DNA from: Oceanimonas doudoroffii
GTDB taxonomy: Bacteria > Pseudomonadota > Gammaproteobacteria > Enterobacterales > Aeromonadaceae
Assembly (NCBI RefSeq): GCF_002242685.1
Contig: NZ_NBIM01000001.1
Coordinates: forward strand, 248,001 to 312,000
DNA: 64,000 bases
Direction: 5' to 3'
Positions 1 through 8,640 of this stretch are shown here, one piece after another. Both the position numbers and the translations under genes were made by a program. Numbering within the stretch: position 1 is the first letter of the stretch; every line of letters begins with the position of its first letter. The notes under the pieces are model-generated. The model was not told where the DNA came from, made no database searches, and saw only the letters and a list, made by a program, of their open reading frames with translations.

Positions 1-1036
1 GGAACACGGCTTGAGACAGTGCGCAGTGTGCCAGCACAAACACTTGGGGCAGCGCGATCCACTCCGCATGCCAGGGGCCGGTGGCCCGTTCAAAGTCGGC
101 TTCCTGGGCGTCCATCAACAGGCTGGCGGCCTTGGCCACCCCCAGGTTGCAGCCGCGAATCACCTCGCAGGAAATGGGGTTGCGCTTTTGCGGCATGGTC
201 GACGAGGCACCGCGATCCTTGACGAAGGGCTCGGCGGTTTCGGAGATCTCGTCCATGCACATGATCATCACGTCAAAGGCAATCTTGCTGAGCGAGCCGG
301 TCATCAGCGCCAGGTTGCAGCCCACTTCGGCAAAGCCGTCGCGGGCGGCGTGCCAGGGCGCAATGGGTGTGAACAAGTCCAGTTCGTTGGCCACGGCCTC
401 GGTTAAATGCTCGGCCTTGTCGCCAATGGAGGCCAGGGTGCCGGCGGCGCCCCACAGCTGGGCGTTGAGCACTCGGGGGCGCATGTCTTCCAGCCGGGCC
501 CGGGCACGGCGCATGCTGTCCAGCCAGATGGCGGCCTTGTAGCCAAAGGTAACCGGCAGGGCATGCTGCAGATGGGTGCGGCCGGCCATCACGGTGTTGC
601 GGTGTTCGCTGGCCAGCACCGCCAGGGCGTTTTCCACCCGCTTGAGATCCTGGTCGATCAGCGCCAGGCCATCGCGAATTTGCAGCACCGAGGCGGTGTC
701 CATAATGTCCTGGGTGGTGGCGCCCCAGTGCACATAGCCACCGGCTTCTTTGCCCGCTGCCGCGGCCAGCTGGCGCACCAGCCCGAGAATGGGGTAACCC
801 ACGGTGCCGGTGTCGTGGGCCAGGCGGTCCATATCAATCTCAACGGTGCCGGCCGCGTCGTCTATTTGGCGGGCGGCATCGGCCGGAATCATGCCAAGCT
901 TTGCCTGCGCCCGGGCCAGGGCGGCTTCGGTGTCCAGAAACGCCTTTACGCGCGCCTCGTCGTTAAAGACCGACTGCATGGCCTGTGAGTGAAACAGGGG
1001 GGCAAATATTTTTGAGTCAAGAATGGAGGAGGTCAT
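1..1036 (-). CDS. PcaB-like lyase of the fumarase/aspartase superfamily (partial, 3' end outside window)
   Basis: The 345 N-terminal residues lie in the window and the C-terminus runs off the left edge. It carries the superfamily blocks in order: GATTQDIMDTA, GRTHLQHALPVTFG and the signature loop GASSTMPQKRNPISCE, which supplies the catalytic serine. These spellings are closest to 3-carboxy-cis,cis-muconate cycloisomerase and its relatives, enzymes that make or break C-N or C-O bonds by beta-elimination. No other pca gene is visible, so protocatechuate breakdown is not implied. The start at 1036 has an AGGA ribosome site about 9 nt upstream. Its promoter holds the same pair of palindromes as the TRAP/GntR promoter 3 kb away, so it probably acts on the solute imported by that transporter. 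Adenylosuccinate lyase (PurB) is less likely from motif spelling and context. Confidence 0.8.
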   Translation of the reverse strand, partial: MTSSILDSKIFAPLFHSQAMQSVFNDEARVKAFLDTEAALARAQAKLGMIPADAARQIDDAAGTVEIDMDRLAHDTGTVGYPILGLVRQLAAAAGKEAGGYVHWGATTQDIMDTASVLQIRDGLALIDQDLKRVENALAVLASEHRNTVMAGRTHLQHALPVTFGYKAAIWLDSMRRARARLEDMRPRVLNAQLWGAAGTLASIGDKAEHLTEAVANELDLFTPIAPWHAARDGFAEVGCNLALMTGSLSKIAFDVMIMCMDEISETAEPFVKDRGASSTMPQKRNPISCEVIRGCNLGVAKAASLLMDAQEADFERATGPWHAEWIALPQVFVLAHCALSQAVF

Positions 1037-1076
1037 TCTGCATATCCTCGCTGTGGGATAGAGGTGATTGAAATAA

Positions 1077-1092
1077 AATTGTCCGTACAAAT
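1077..1092. promoter_or_regulatory. Putative GntR operator, lyase promoter site 1
   Basis: The site reads AATTGTCCGTACAAAT, an inverted repeat ATTTGT-N4-ACAAAT with one mismatch. It lies 41 bp upstream of the lyase start. The same core with no mismatch occurs upstream of the TRAP operon at 4379-4394. Confidence 0.55.
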
Positions 1093-1121
1093 TATACATT
1101 CACACTAGCACCGGTGAAAAT

Positions 1122-1137
1122 ATTTGTCCATACATAT
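1122..1137. promoter_or_regulatory. Putative GntR operator, lyase promoter site 2
   Basis: The site reads ATTTGTCCATACATAT, an imperfect copy of the ATTTGT-N4-ACAAAT palindrome, 45 bp from site 1. It uses the CCAT centre, as does the distal site of the TRAP promoter, so order and spacing are kept in both promoters. Confidence 0.5.
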
Positions 1138-1342
1138 TTTGTTGGAAGCCAGGGCGATGGAGCACGGCTGAACAAGCCGGTGTTTAAACACCGGAAAGGG
1201 GCTCACTGCGCCATTAAATGTTATTTAATATCAGTTGGTTATGGTTTTTTGAGGGCGTGAGTATGCAGCCGGCGACGCCACCGGCTGCGGTAGTAGGGTT
1301 TTCAGGGGCGGCCACGGGGTTTTGTGTCGGCCTTATTTGGGC

Positions 1343-2620
1343 TTAATAGGCCCCCACCAGTTTGGGAACGTAAAGCACCAGCTCCGGAAACATCATAACC
1401 ACGGTCACCACGCCAAGCAGCAACAGTAGCCAGGGCAGAATAAGCGAAGCAAAGGCCGGCACAGACACGCGGGTGACTCGGCACAGGGTGAACATCACAA
1501 TGCCCAGGGGCGGCGTAATGGTACCCACCGACATAATCAGTGCCAGGATCACGCCAAAGTGAACCGGGTCTATGCCAAACGACACCAGAATGGGCATGAC
1601 TACCGGAATGGTCATGGTCACAATGGCAATGGCTTCAATAAAACAGCCCAGCACCATATACAGCAACCCCAGCAGCAACAGCAGCACCATGGGGCTTGAG
1701 GTCAGCTCGGTCAGCAAACCGGCGGCCGCCTGCGGCGCCTGCTGATAGGCAAGCGACCAGGAAAAGACCGCGGCCATGGCCATGATCAACAAAATGCCGG
1801 CCGACTCGACCACGGTTTCCACCACCAGCTGCCAGGCATGGCGCATGCGCAGGCCCTGTTTGGCAGCCAGGGCAACCACAAGGGCATAAAAGGCCGCGAC
1901 CGCGCCCGACTCCGTGGCGGTAAACACGCCGGTCAATATGCCGATGACAATAATAAAGGGAGTGATCAGGGCGGGAATGGCCTGCCATGCCGCTACCCTG
2001 ACGTTGGCGATGTTAAAGGGAATGCGCTCAACGGCTTTTTCCCGCCGGGCCAGCACAGACACCATCACCATCATGGCAATGGCCATGATAATGCCGGGCA
2101 CAACGCCACCCAGAAACAACGCCCCAATGGAGGTGCCCGAGGCAATGCCATACACGATCATGATGATACTGGGAGGAATAATGGGTCCGACGGTGGCCGA
2201 GGCGGCGGTAACGCCAACGGCAAAGCGCCGGCTGTAGCCCGCCTTCTCCATGGCTCTGACCTCAACGGCCCCCAGGCCACCGGCATCGGCCACGGCCGAG
2301 CCGGACACACCGGCAAACAGGAAAGACGCCATCACATTGGCATGGCCCAGGCCTCCATACATCCAGCCAACCAGGGCCTTGCCCAGATCCATAATGCGAT
2401 CCGTGGCGCCGCTGGCATTCATCAGCTTGCCGGTGAGAATAAAAAAGGGCAGGGCCAGCAGGGTGTAGGAGTCAACCCCCTTGGCGGCCATTTGCACAAA
2501 GCTGGCCAGGGGCACCTCTTCCACAACAAAAAACACCACCGACACCACGGCCAGTGCGAATGCCACGGGAACATCCATCAGCATCAGGGCAATGACGCCG
2601 ACAATCATAAAGAAAAGCAT
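1343..2620 (-). CDS. dctM: TRAP transporter large permease subunit (DctM)
   Basis: 425 residues, nearly all hydrophobic, with about twelve membrane segments in the inner membrane. This is the ion-coupled permease of a tripartite ATP-independent periplasmic transporter. The N-terminus (LFFMIVGVIALMLMDVPVAF), the GSAVADAGGLGAVEVRAMEKAGY block and PIIPPSIIMIVYG are typical of the DctM family. It follows dctQ by 10 nt and dctP further upstream, so the three are one operon read leftward. Length is normal for the family. The substrate cannot be read from the sequence. Co-regulation with the fumarase-superfamily lyase suggests an organic or amino acid. Confidence 0.93.
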   Translation of the reverse strand: MLFFMIVGVIALMLMDVPVAFALAVVSVVFFVVEEVPLASFVQMAAKGVDSYTLLALPFFILTGKLMNASGATDRIMDLGKALVGWMYGGLGHANVMASFLFAGVSGSAVADAGGLGAVEVRAMEKAGYSRRFAVGVTAASATVGPIIPPSIIMIVYGIASGTSIGALFLGGVVPGIIMAIAMMVMVSVLARREKAVERIPFNIANVRVAAWQAIPALITPFIIVIGILTGVFTATESGAVAAFYALVVALAAKQGLRMRHAWQLVVETVVESAGILLIMAMAAVFSWSLAYQQAPQAAAGLLTELTSSPMVLLLLLGLLYMVLGCFIEAIAIVTMTIPVVMPILVSFGIDPVHFGVILALIMSVGTITPPLGIVMFTLCRVTRVSVPAFASLILPWLLLLLGVVTVVMMFPELVLYVPKLVGAY

Positions 2621-2630
2621 GAAGATCTCC

Positions 2631-3161
2631 TCAGGCCGTTGGGCAATTCATGCCGTCTGCGGGTTTCAGCTTGCCCGGCCGGCGGTCATCGCCGAGATGG
2701 CGCAATGCATTGGCCACGGCATAAAAAATAATGAGTCCGCCACCCACCACGGCGGGCAGAAAGAACAGGCTTCTGGAAAAGCCCAGGCTGGTGGAGTGAT
2801 CCGGTAACGCCAGCTCCACGATAGTGATGCCCTGCCAGCACAGCACCACGCCCACCGCGGCAACCAGCACATTAATAACAACGCGAAAGGCGCGCTGCAG
2901 GGCGTTTGGCAGCCGGTTTACCAGCAGATCCACGGCAAGGTGGTTTTCGTCTCGAGTGGCGGCGGCGGCGGCGAGAAAAGTCATCCAGATAAGCAGCAGG
3001 CGGGCCACTTCTTCGGTCCAGCTGGCCGGGTTATCCAGGGCATAGCGCCTGAATACCTGCAACCAGGACAGCCAGAGAATGATGATAAACATGGCGCTGG
3101 CCAGGGCCTCAACGCCATGGTGGTAGACAAGTCTGAAAAGTTGGGTGGCTGAATTACGCAT
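2631..3161 (-). CDS. dctQ: TRAP transporter small permease subunit (DctQ)
   Basis: 176 residues with four predicted membrane helices. The residues DNPASWTEEVARLLLIWMTF match the conserved middle of DctQ proteins. It forms the membrane complex with the DctM protein encoded next and docks the DctP binding protein. It lies 10 nt before dctM and about 70 nt after dctP, in the same direction. Nothing is odd in length or composition. Confidence 0.9.
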   Translation of the reverse strand: MRNSATQLFRLVYHHGVEALASAMFIIILWLSWLQVFRRYALDNPASWTEEVARLLLIWMTFLAAAAATRDENHLAVDLLVNRLPNALQRAFRVVINVLVAAVGVVLCWQGITIVELALPDHSTSLGFSRSLFFLPAVVGGGLIIFYAVANALRHLGDDRRPGKLKPADGMNCPTA

Positions 3162-3230
3162 TACGGAGCGCTCCCTGGCGGTGGTTCAACAAAGCGGGCG
3201 GCACCGCCGCCCTTGGTACCGAAACAACAA

Positions 3231-4226
3231 TTACCGAGCGGCCTGGATCTGGTCGAACAGCTCCTGGCCCCATACGTTCATCTTGGCGTCATAGATGGGT
3301 TGCACCGACTGCTGAAAGGCGCTGTAGTCGGTATCTACAAAGGCCACCCCTTTGCCCATGATTTCTTCACGCAGGGCGCTTTCTCCTTCCAGCACCAGCC
3401 GGGTGTTGAGTTCGCCGGCATTTCGGGCGGCCAGGGTCACCATGGCGGCCAGATCATCGGGCAGCTTGTTCAACCATCGGTTGTTCACGATCACCACGTT
3501 GGAGTAGAGATAGTGCTCGGTAAGGGCCACATGGCTGCCAAGCTCGACAAAACCGCCCTTTATCATCCAGTCAAAGGGCAGTTCAATGGCGTCTACCACT
3601 CCCGTTTTCATGGCGGCATTGGCTTCAGGAAACGCCAGTGGCACCGGGTTGGCTCCCATGCCTTTCCAGAGATCGTTATAAAGGGGCACGCCGGCAGGCA
3701 CGCGGATTTTGATGCCGCCGAGATCTTTCGGGGTAGTGGCCGCCTGTTTCATCAGGGTGTGGCGAGTGCCCTGTTGCCAGTTGGCGGCAAGTACACTGAT
3801 GCCGGTGCGGCCCTGATATTCATTCCACAGCGACTGACCAATGGGGCCGTTCAGCACCTTGCTCATGTGATCCCGGTCATTCCACAGGTAATACATGTTA
3901 AGAATGTCCAGTTTCTTGAGCTTGCCACTCATCACCGGCGTACCAATGCTGGCGGCCTGAATGGTGCCCAGCGCCACCTGATCCTGCAGCTCAATTTCAC
4001 CGCCCAGCTGGCCCCCTGGGAACAGCCTGACCTTGATTTGCCCATTCGAGTTTTGCTCCACTTCCCTGGCGAAGTGTTGGGCGGCCACTTCCACCGGGTG
4101 GCCGGTGGGGGCAATCAGGCCCAGCTTCATGGAATAGTCGGCGGCAAAGGCCAGGGGCGTTAGCGCCAAGGAGGCCAGCGCGGAGACAAGTTTTCCTGTT
4201 ACACGGGGTTTTTTGCTGCTGTTCAT
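3231..4226 (-). CDS. dctP: TRAP transporter substrate-binding protein (DctP)
   Basis: 331 residues from the ATG at 4226, chosen because it has GGAG upstream and gives a normal signal peptide (MNSSKKPRVTGKLVSALASL..., cleavage near AFA-AD). A longer reading frame upstream has no such signal. The mature protein follows the DctP pattern: LGLIAPTGHPVEVAAQHF at the N-terminus, then the GIKIRVPAGVPLYNDLWKGM region, whose arginine usually grips the carboxylate of the ligand. It captures the solute in the periplasm and hands it to DctQM. It is the first gene of the operon and is preceded by two palindromes shared with the lyase promoter. Confidence 0.93.
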   Translation of the reverse strand: MNSSKKPRVTGKLVSALASLALTPLAFAADYSMKLGLIAPTGHPVEVAAQHFAREVEQNSNGQIKVRLFPGGQLGGEIELQDQVALGTIQAASIGTPVMSGKLKKLDILNMYYLWNDRDHMSKVLNGPIGQSLWNEYQGRTGISVLAANWQQGTRHTLMKQAATTPKDLGGIKIRVPAGVPLYNDLWKGMGANPVPLAFPEANAAMKTGVVDAIELPFDWMIKGGFVELGSHVALTEHYLYSNVVIVNNRWLNKLPDDLAAMVTLAARNAGELNTRLVLEGESALREEIMGKGVAFVDTDYSAFQQSVQPIYDAKMNVWGQELFDQIQAAR

Positions 4227-4378
4227 TGTCCACTCCCAATCAGTCAATGTTGATGTCGATCCTTCGTTCTCCCGTTGGCACCACGGCCGTGCTGCGGGCG
4301 TGAGGTGCCGGGCTTCAAACACGAATGTGCAGACCAAAGCTTGATGCCGGTCACGGCAATCGCCACCCTGAATGTTAT

Positions 4379-4394
4379 ATTTGTCCGTACAAAT
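4379..4394. promoter_or_regulatory. Putative GntR operator, TRAP promoter site 1
   Basis: ATTTGTCCGTACAAAT is a perfect inverted repeat ATTTGT-N4-ACAAAT in the dctP/GntR intergenic region. The size and dyad shape suit a dimeric winged-helix GntR protein. It is the best copy of four in the window. Confidence 0.6.
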
Positions 4395-4426
4395 GAGGTG
4401 ATTTTAACGCTAACATTGAGCAAACA

Positions 4427-4442
4427 ATTTGTCCATACATGT
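4427..4442. promoter_or_regulatory. Putative GntR operator, TRAP promoter site 2
   Basis: ATTTGTCCATACATGT is an imperfect copy of the same palindrome, 48 bp from site 1, with the CCAT centre seen in the distal site of the lyase promoter. Confidence 0.5.
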
Positions 4443-4637
4443 TTAACGATTCCGTTGCGCGAGCAGGTCCGCCTGAACGGCGGTAAAGATCATGATGAAC
4501 AGGGCTGAGAGTGTGTTTCTGCTGAGTCTGATGACACGCCAACGGGCAAGGCCGGGCGATTCGGTGCATGTGTTTATGCCTGCAGAATTAAGGTAATATC
4601 ATGATTAAACTGATTTTATTTAATGAGAACCAAACCA

Positions 4638-5366
4638 ATGGGAAAGGCAGCTCCTCGCTATATAGAAATCGCGGAGAAACTGGAAAGCGATATTCAAAAA
4701 GGCCTGTACGCTGTTGGTGATCTGCTGCCAACCGAGGCCCATTTGTGCAAAACCTATGAAATCAGCAGGTTCACGGCGCGCAATGCGCTGGCCATTCTTG
4801 AAGACAAGGGGCTTATTCAGCGCACCCAGGGCCGGGGGAGCGTGGTGGTGTCGTTGCAAACCTCCATGTTCAAGGACACCTGGTCTTCCATTGATGAATT
4901 GCTGGCCCATGCGGGCACGGTTCATACGGTATTTGAGTCGGTCAAGGAAATTACCGCCGACGAAGGGCTGGCCGCAAAACTGGGGTTTGCTGCCGGTGAG
5001 CCGCTGATCCAGATAGACGGCCTGCGTTACCAGAAGGAAGGGGCCGAGCAGTACCCTATTTGTACGCTTAAGATCTGGATTCCTGCCCAGTTCAAGTCCG
5101 TGGTTGAAGAGCTTTCCCAGCTGAAAGGTTCGGTGGCCTACCTGCTGGAGAAACAGTTCGGCAAGCAGTCAACCCAGGTTGATCAGGCCATCTCTGCCTG
5201 CATTATTCACCGTGATGTGGCAGACCAGCTGGAGGCGCAGGAAGGCGAGGCCGCGTTGCACCTGGTGCGAAAGTTTATCGACGATAAAAACGAAATTTTT
5301 GAAGTCAGTGAGTCCGTGTTGCCGGCAAGCCGCTTTACCTACAATATGAGGCTAAGACGCAGCTGA
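4638..5366 (+). CDS. GntR-family transcriptional regulator, HutC/UTRA type
   Basis: 242 residues from the ATG at 4638, which has a GAGA site 8 nt upstream. An in-frame ATG at 4623 has no ribosome site. The N-terminal winged helix is clear (YIEIAEKLESDIQKGLYAVG, then LPTEAHLCKTYEISRFTARN and ALAILEDKGLIQRTQGRGS). The remaining ~160 residues are a UTRA ligand domain of the HutC subfamily. It is divergent from the TRAP operon and is very likely the protein that binds the four ATTTGT-N4-ACAAAT sites at the TRAP and lyase promoters, released by the imported solute or a product. The ligand is unknown. Confidence 0.88.
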   Translation: MGKAAPRYIEIAEKLESDIQKGLYAVGDLLPTEAHLCKTYEISRFTARNALAILEDKGLIQRTQGRGSVVVSLQTSMFKDTWSSIDELLAHAGTVHTVFESVKEITADEGLAAKLGFAAGEPLIQIDGLRYQKEGAEQYPICTLKIWIPAQFKSVVEELSQLKGSVAYLLEKQFGKQSTQVDQAISACIIHRDVADQLEAQEGEAALHLVRKFIDDKNEIFEVSESVLPASRFTYNMRLRRS

Positions 5367-5421
5367 ATGCAGGCCTTGCGCGTCGGTTATCCCTGATCAC
5401 AGGGATAACCTTAATACTTAC

Positions 5422-6300
5422 TTATTGTTGAGGGTAAGTGGACTTGATCCAGTCAATAAACACCTTTTCTTTCTCCGACATAAACTGTTCGGCCGGCTCC
5501 AACAAAAAAAAGTCTTCCGTTGTTTTCAATTCGCGATCATCCAGCCTGACCAGGCTGCCATCCTGCAAGAAGTGGTCAACCAGCGAGTTGATGCCCAGTG
5601 ATATGTAATCTCCCGAAATCGATGCCTTGTAGGCGAGCAGGTTGCTTTCAACGTAAAGGCTGGCCGACTTGCCGCCTGCATGAACACCCATTTCCTGAAG
5701 CCACTCCGTCCAGCCGGTTTTGTTTCCCATGACCGATACCAAAGGGTAGTCAAGAATGTGCTCCGGTTTGGTGATGTTGCGTTTGGTCTTTGGGGAGCAG
5801 ACCGGAAAGATGCTATCGTTGGTTAACCGGTGAACCTTGGCATCACTCCAGGTGCCATCACCATACCTGATTTCTATTTCATTGCCGATATTGCGAAAGT
5901 CAGACAGCCAAAGCATGGTGTATATTTCAATGCTGGTGTTGGGGTGTGCATGGTAAAAATTATAAATATGCCTCGACAGCCATACATCCACGAAGGAGTA
6001 ATTTGACTTGATGGTGATGGTGTCTTTTTGCTCGAAACCAAACAGTTTTTCGGTGGCAACGGAAATGTTGTCTAACGACACTCTTATTACGTTGTAGTAG
6101 TGCTTGCCTACGTCTGTAAGCACAATGCCTTTTTTGCCTCTTATAATAAGGCGTTTGCCAAGGTAGTCTTCCAAAGATTTAATTTGCTGGCTAACGGCGG
6201 ATTGAGAAACATTGAGCTTTTCAGAGGCCTCAGTGATCGAGCCGGATTCGACGATAACCTTGAAAACAAACAGCCAGTTATGTGGTGGAGGCCTTCTCAT
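5422..6300 (-). CDS. LysR-family transcriptional regulator
   Basis: 292 residues, normal LysR length. The N-terminal helix-turn-helix reads FVFKVIVESGSITEASEKLN then VSQSAVSQQIKSLEDYLGKR. The C-terminal part is a two-lobed effector domain, most like the GcvA branch. It is downstream of the BCCT gene in the same direction, but a strong hairpin lies between them, so it probably has its own promoter. It is the obvious candidate controller of the BCCT/YqfO-like/lactonase genes. Base composition is lower in GC than most neighbours, as is the whole 5.4-9.5 kb block. Confidence 0.88.
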   Translation of the reverse strand: MRRPPPHNWLFVFKVIVESGSITEASEKLNVSQSAVSQQIKSLEDYLGKRLIIRGKKGIVLTDVGKHYYNVIRVSLDNISVATEKLFGFEQKDTITIKSNYSFVDVWLSRHIYNFYHAHPNTSIEIYTMLWLSDFRNIGNEIEIRYGDGTWSDAKVHRLTNDSIFPVCSPKTKRNITKPEHILDYPLVSVMGNKTGWTEWLQEMGVHAGGKSASLYVESNLLAYKASISGDYISLGINSLVDHFLQDGSLVRLDDRELKTTEDFFLLEPAEQFMSEKEKVFIDWIKSTYPQQ

Positions 6301-6443
6301 ATTATTTTCCAGTTTAAGCTGATTGAAATGAACCGGTTGTTCAATTTTTCATGATGAAAAGTATAGTCGGTTTTATAACATATTGAACCAGGTAGCAAAA
6401 GCACTCACGGTCAGTTGGCTTGCGTTCTGAACGCTGGTGCTAT

Positions 6444-6483
6444 AAACACAACAATCCCCACCAGGGTGAGGATTGTTGTGTTT
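6444..6483. terminator. Strong hairpin downstream of the BCCT gene
   Basis: A perfect 14-bp stem (AAACACAACAATCC with its complement GGATTGTTGTGTTT) closes a 12-nt loop. It ends about 25 nt past the BCCT stop. Both arms end in T or A runs, so it could stop transcription from either side. Confidence 0.65.
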
Positions 6484-6508
6484 ATGCATTGCGGCACGAA
6501 GTGGCTAT

Positions 6509-8137
6509 TTAACCCACCGTGTTCTCATCTTTTACCAAGGTGGCGTTATCTACTTTTTTCTGGTTGGTGGCGGGCTCACCCTGAAGTTTATACATGGTCT
6601 GAATCTCTGCCGACGTAAGGTGTGCATACTCTTCACGCATATAAACGATAGTTTTGTAGAGCATGAATGATGTCAGGACCATGATGGGCAGGGCAAACAC
6701 CAGGATCGCCGATTGCATCGACTGTACGGGAGCATCCACAATAATAAAAATGGTTGGCAGGGCAACAATGACCAGGCACCAGAACATTTTCAGCAGGGTA
6801 GACGGATTGTTGTTTTCGTCCAGTTTGTTCTGTGTATTACAGGCTACGGTAAATACAGAGCCGTCCAGTGTGGTTACCAGCAGCAAAAAAGTGGAGGTAA
6901 TAAATACAACCAGCATGATGGAGGGTAGCGGCAGTGTGTTGAGCGCCTGCACAATGGCTTCACTGGCCTGGCCGTCTGCCACCATTTTGCTGATGTTGAC
7001 CTTTTCGTCGAGCTCGGTCTTCATCATGAAAGAACCAACAATCGAGAACAGCGAAGTTACGCCTACAGTACCGCCCCCAATCATGCAGGCTACCACTTCA
7101 CGAATGGTGCGTCCCTTTGACACCTTGGTTACGAATACACACATCAGCGGAATAAAGATCATCCAGTATGCCCAGAAGTAGGCAGTCCAGGATTGCGGGA
7201 ATTTGGCCTGACTGATGGCATCGGTATACAAGCTCATCATCACGAAATTCTGGGCCCAAATTGCAATGGAGGAGCTGGTGTTTTCGATAATAAACTGGGT
7301 TGGGCCAAACAGCAGTATGTATACAATCAGCGCGATAACAAAGTAGGTGCCATAGTTGCTGATCCTCTGCATGCCTTTTTCAATGCCGAAGAAGGAGCTG
7401 GTGATCAAAATGGCTGCCACCACACCCAGCATCAGCACTTTCATGAACAAGGAGTTCTCAATACCCAAAAGCAATGAGACGGCGGCTGAAACAATGGGCA
7501 CCCCCAGAGACAGCACAATGATCAGGCCAAAGGTCAGGGTGATCGGATATGCGATATCAATCACGCGACCAACAACCCTGGCGGTGGTTTTGTTTGTGAT
7601 CATGGAAATGACCACATCGCTGATCTTCAGTGAACGGTTTTTCCGAATGTAAAAGGAGTACATTACGGGTATGGCGGTAACGCAATAGATGGTCCAGCCA
7701 ATGACTCCCCAGTGATGCAGGCTGTAAGTTACCGCCCATTCAGCCGCGGTGACCGAGCCTGATTCAATGGCAAATGGCGGTGTTTTAATATAGTAGGACC
7801 ATTCCAGAAAAGCCCAATAAATGGTGCCGGAACCAAAGCCCGCCATGGCCATCATGGCGATGTAGGAGAATGTGGAGAATTCCGGTTTCTCGTTTCCCAT
7901 GCGAATATTGCCATATTTACTGAAGGTAAAAAAAACGGCAAGAATAAGGAGCCCAAAGGCAAACCAAAGAATGGGGGTGCCGAAGTTATAGGCGATGAGG
8001 GTGAATATGTCACCTGCAAACGTGATCGCTTTGTCGGGTTCTATCAAAAAGAACAATGATATTGCCGAGACAATAATCAGTGAGGTTGCGATTGTGAACC
8101 TGTCAAAATTGCTTTTTCCCTGCGTACTTATCATCAT
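6509..8137 (-). CDS. BCCT-family transporter (CaiT-like branch)
   Basis: 542 residues from the ATG at 8137, which has AGGAAA just upstream. An in-frame extension to 8197 lacks a ribosome site. About twelve membrane segments. The substrate-site helix reads SGTIYWAFLEWSYYIKTPPF, and the WAVTYSLHHWGVIGWTIY stretch is the BCCT signature region. The GFGSGTIYW spelling differs from the GMGIGL/SMGIGL type found in sodium-coupled betaine carriers such as the one at 17062-18768, and the YYIxTPPF stretch recalls CaiT. It should import (or exchange) a quaternary amine or a DMSP-like compound across the inner membrane. It follows the YqfO-like gene by 128 nt. Substrate unknown. Confidence 0.88.
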   Translation of the reverse strand: MMISTQGKSNFDRFTIATSLIIVSAISLFFLIEPDKAITFAGDIFTLIAYNFGTPILWFAFGLLILAVFFTFSKYGNIRMGNEKPEFSTFSYIAMMAMAGFGSGTIYWAFLEWSYYIKTPPFAIESGSVTAAEWAVTYSLHHWGVIGWTIYCVTAIPVMYSFYIRKNRSLKISDVVISMITNKTTARVVGRVIDIAYPITLTFGLIIVLSLGVPIVSAAVSLLLGIENSLFMKVLMLGVVAAILITSSFFGIEKGMQRISNYGTYFVIALIVYILLFGPTQFIIENTSSSIAIWAQNFVMMSLYTDAISQAKFPQSWTAYFWAYWMIFIPLMCVFVTKVSKGRTIREVVACMIGGGTVGVTSLFSIVGSFMMKTELDEKVNISKMVADGQASEAIVQALNTLPLPSIMLVVFITSTFLLLVTTLDGSVFTVACNTQNKLDENNNPSTLLKMFWCLVIVALPTIFIIVDAPVQSMQSAILVFALPIMVLTSFMLYKTIVYMREEYAHLTSAEIQTMYKLQGEPATNQKKVDNATLVKDENTVG

Positions 8138-8265
8138 GTTTTTCCTGTTGATCAGTAAGTAACATCCACATTGTTGCGGGTCAGATCCTGTTGCCAATTA
8201 ATGATAGTGTGATGTCTGGTCAGGCAAAGTGGTGAGCCCAACTCATTGTTGAGTTGGGCAATGTT

Positions 8266-8628
8266 TTATATAACGCCGTTCTTTCTGGTTTCTGTTGATT
8301 CAAAAATCGAGATGACGGGCTCATCCCAGGGGTGTGTTTCAAAAATCATTTCAACAACCTGGGACAGCAGTTGCTTGTCCCTGGGAATTGAAAATTCCAC
8401 CTGCGTAGAGGCGATGGAAAAAGGTGCGTCGATTGAACCACCCCATGTGTCCGAGCCTGCACGAGGGGTGCACCTTTCTATACCAGGGTGGGAGCACCAT
8501 GAAACGCCGTCATAGTTACCATACTTCAGGTTGGTCACACGCTGAACCGCACTCAGAACCTTTTCCACATATTCTTCAATAACATAAACCTTTATGCGAA
8601 AGGTCTCTACAAACATAATCTGGCTCAT
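8266..8628 (-). CDS. YqfO/NIF3-insert-like small protein
   Basis: 120 residues with AAGGAA directly before the start. The signature residues are YGNYDGVSW (36-44), a G-x-P/G-rich middle and ETHPWDEPV (97-105). These match the CutA/PII-like domain that sits inside the NIF3-like YqfO proteins and also occurs alone (COG3323 type), where the motifs are usually written GNYD and HPYEEP. The domain is thought to bind metal or a small ligand; no reaction is known to me. It lies 12 nt after the lactonase-like gene and before the BCCT gene, which is an unusual setting. Confidence 0.7.
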   Translation of the reverse strand: MSQIMFVETFRIKVYVIEEYVEKVLSAVQRVTNLKYGNYDGVSWCSHPGIERCTPRAGSDTWGGSIDAPFSIASTQVEFSIPRDKQLLSQVVEMIFETHPWDEPVISIFESTETRKNGVI

Positions 8629-8640
8629 TTTTCCTTGTCC

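Larger units (their letters stand above)
1037..1342. other. Intergenic region: lyase promoter and dctM downstream region
   Basis: No gene is seen in these 306 bp. The half next to the lyase holds two GntR-type palindromes (listed separately). The middle holds an 18-bp perfect palindrome at 1177-1194, and 1265-1288 holds an 8-bp stem (GCAGCCGG/CCGGCTGC, 8-nt loop) shortly after the dctM stop. Neither hairpin has a clean T-tract, so they are only weak terminator candidates. Confidence 0.5.
4227..4637. other. Divergent control region between dctP and the GntR gene
   Basis: About 410 bp without a gene. It contains two palindromic sites at 4379-4394 and 4427-4442 and an A/T-rich stretch just before the regulator gene. 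No hairpin terminator is seen, as expected for a divergent promoter region. Confidence 0.6.

Noticed and set aside
3231..4337. Longer N-terminus for the first DctP
   Set aside because: The extension up to 4337 lacks a signal sequence. The ATG at 4226 has GGAG upstream and a normal signal peptide.
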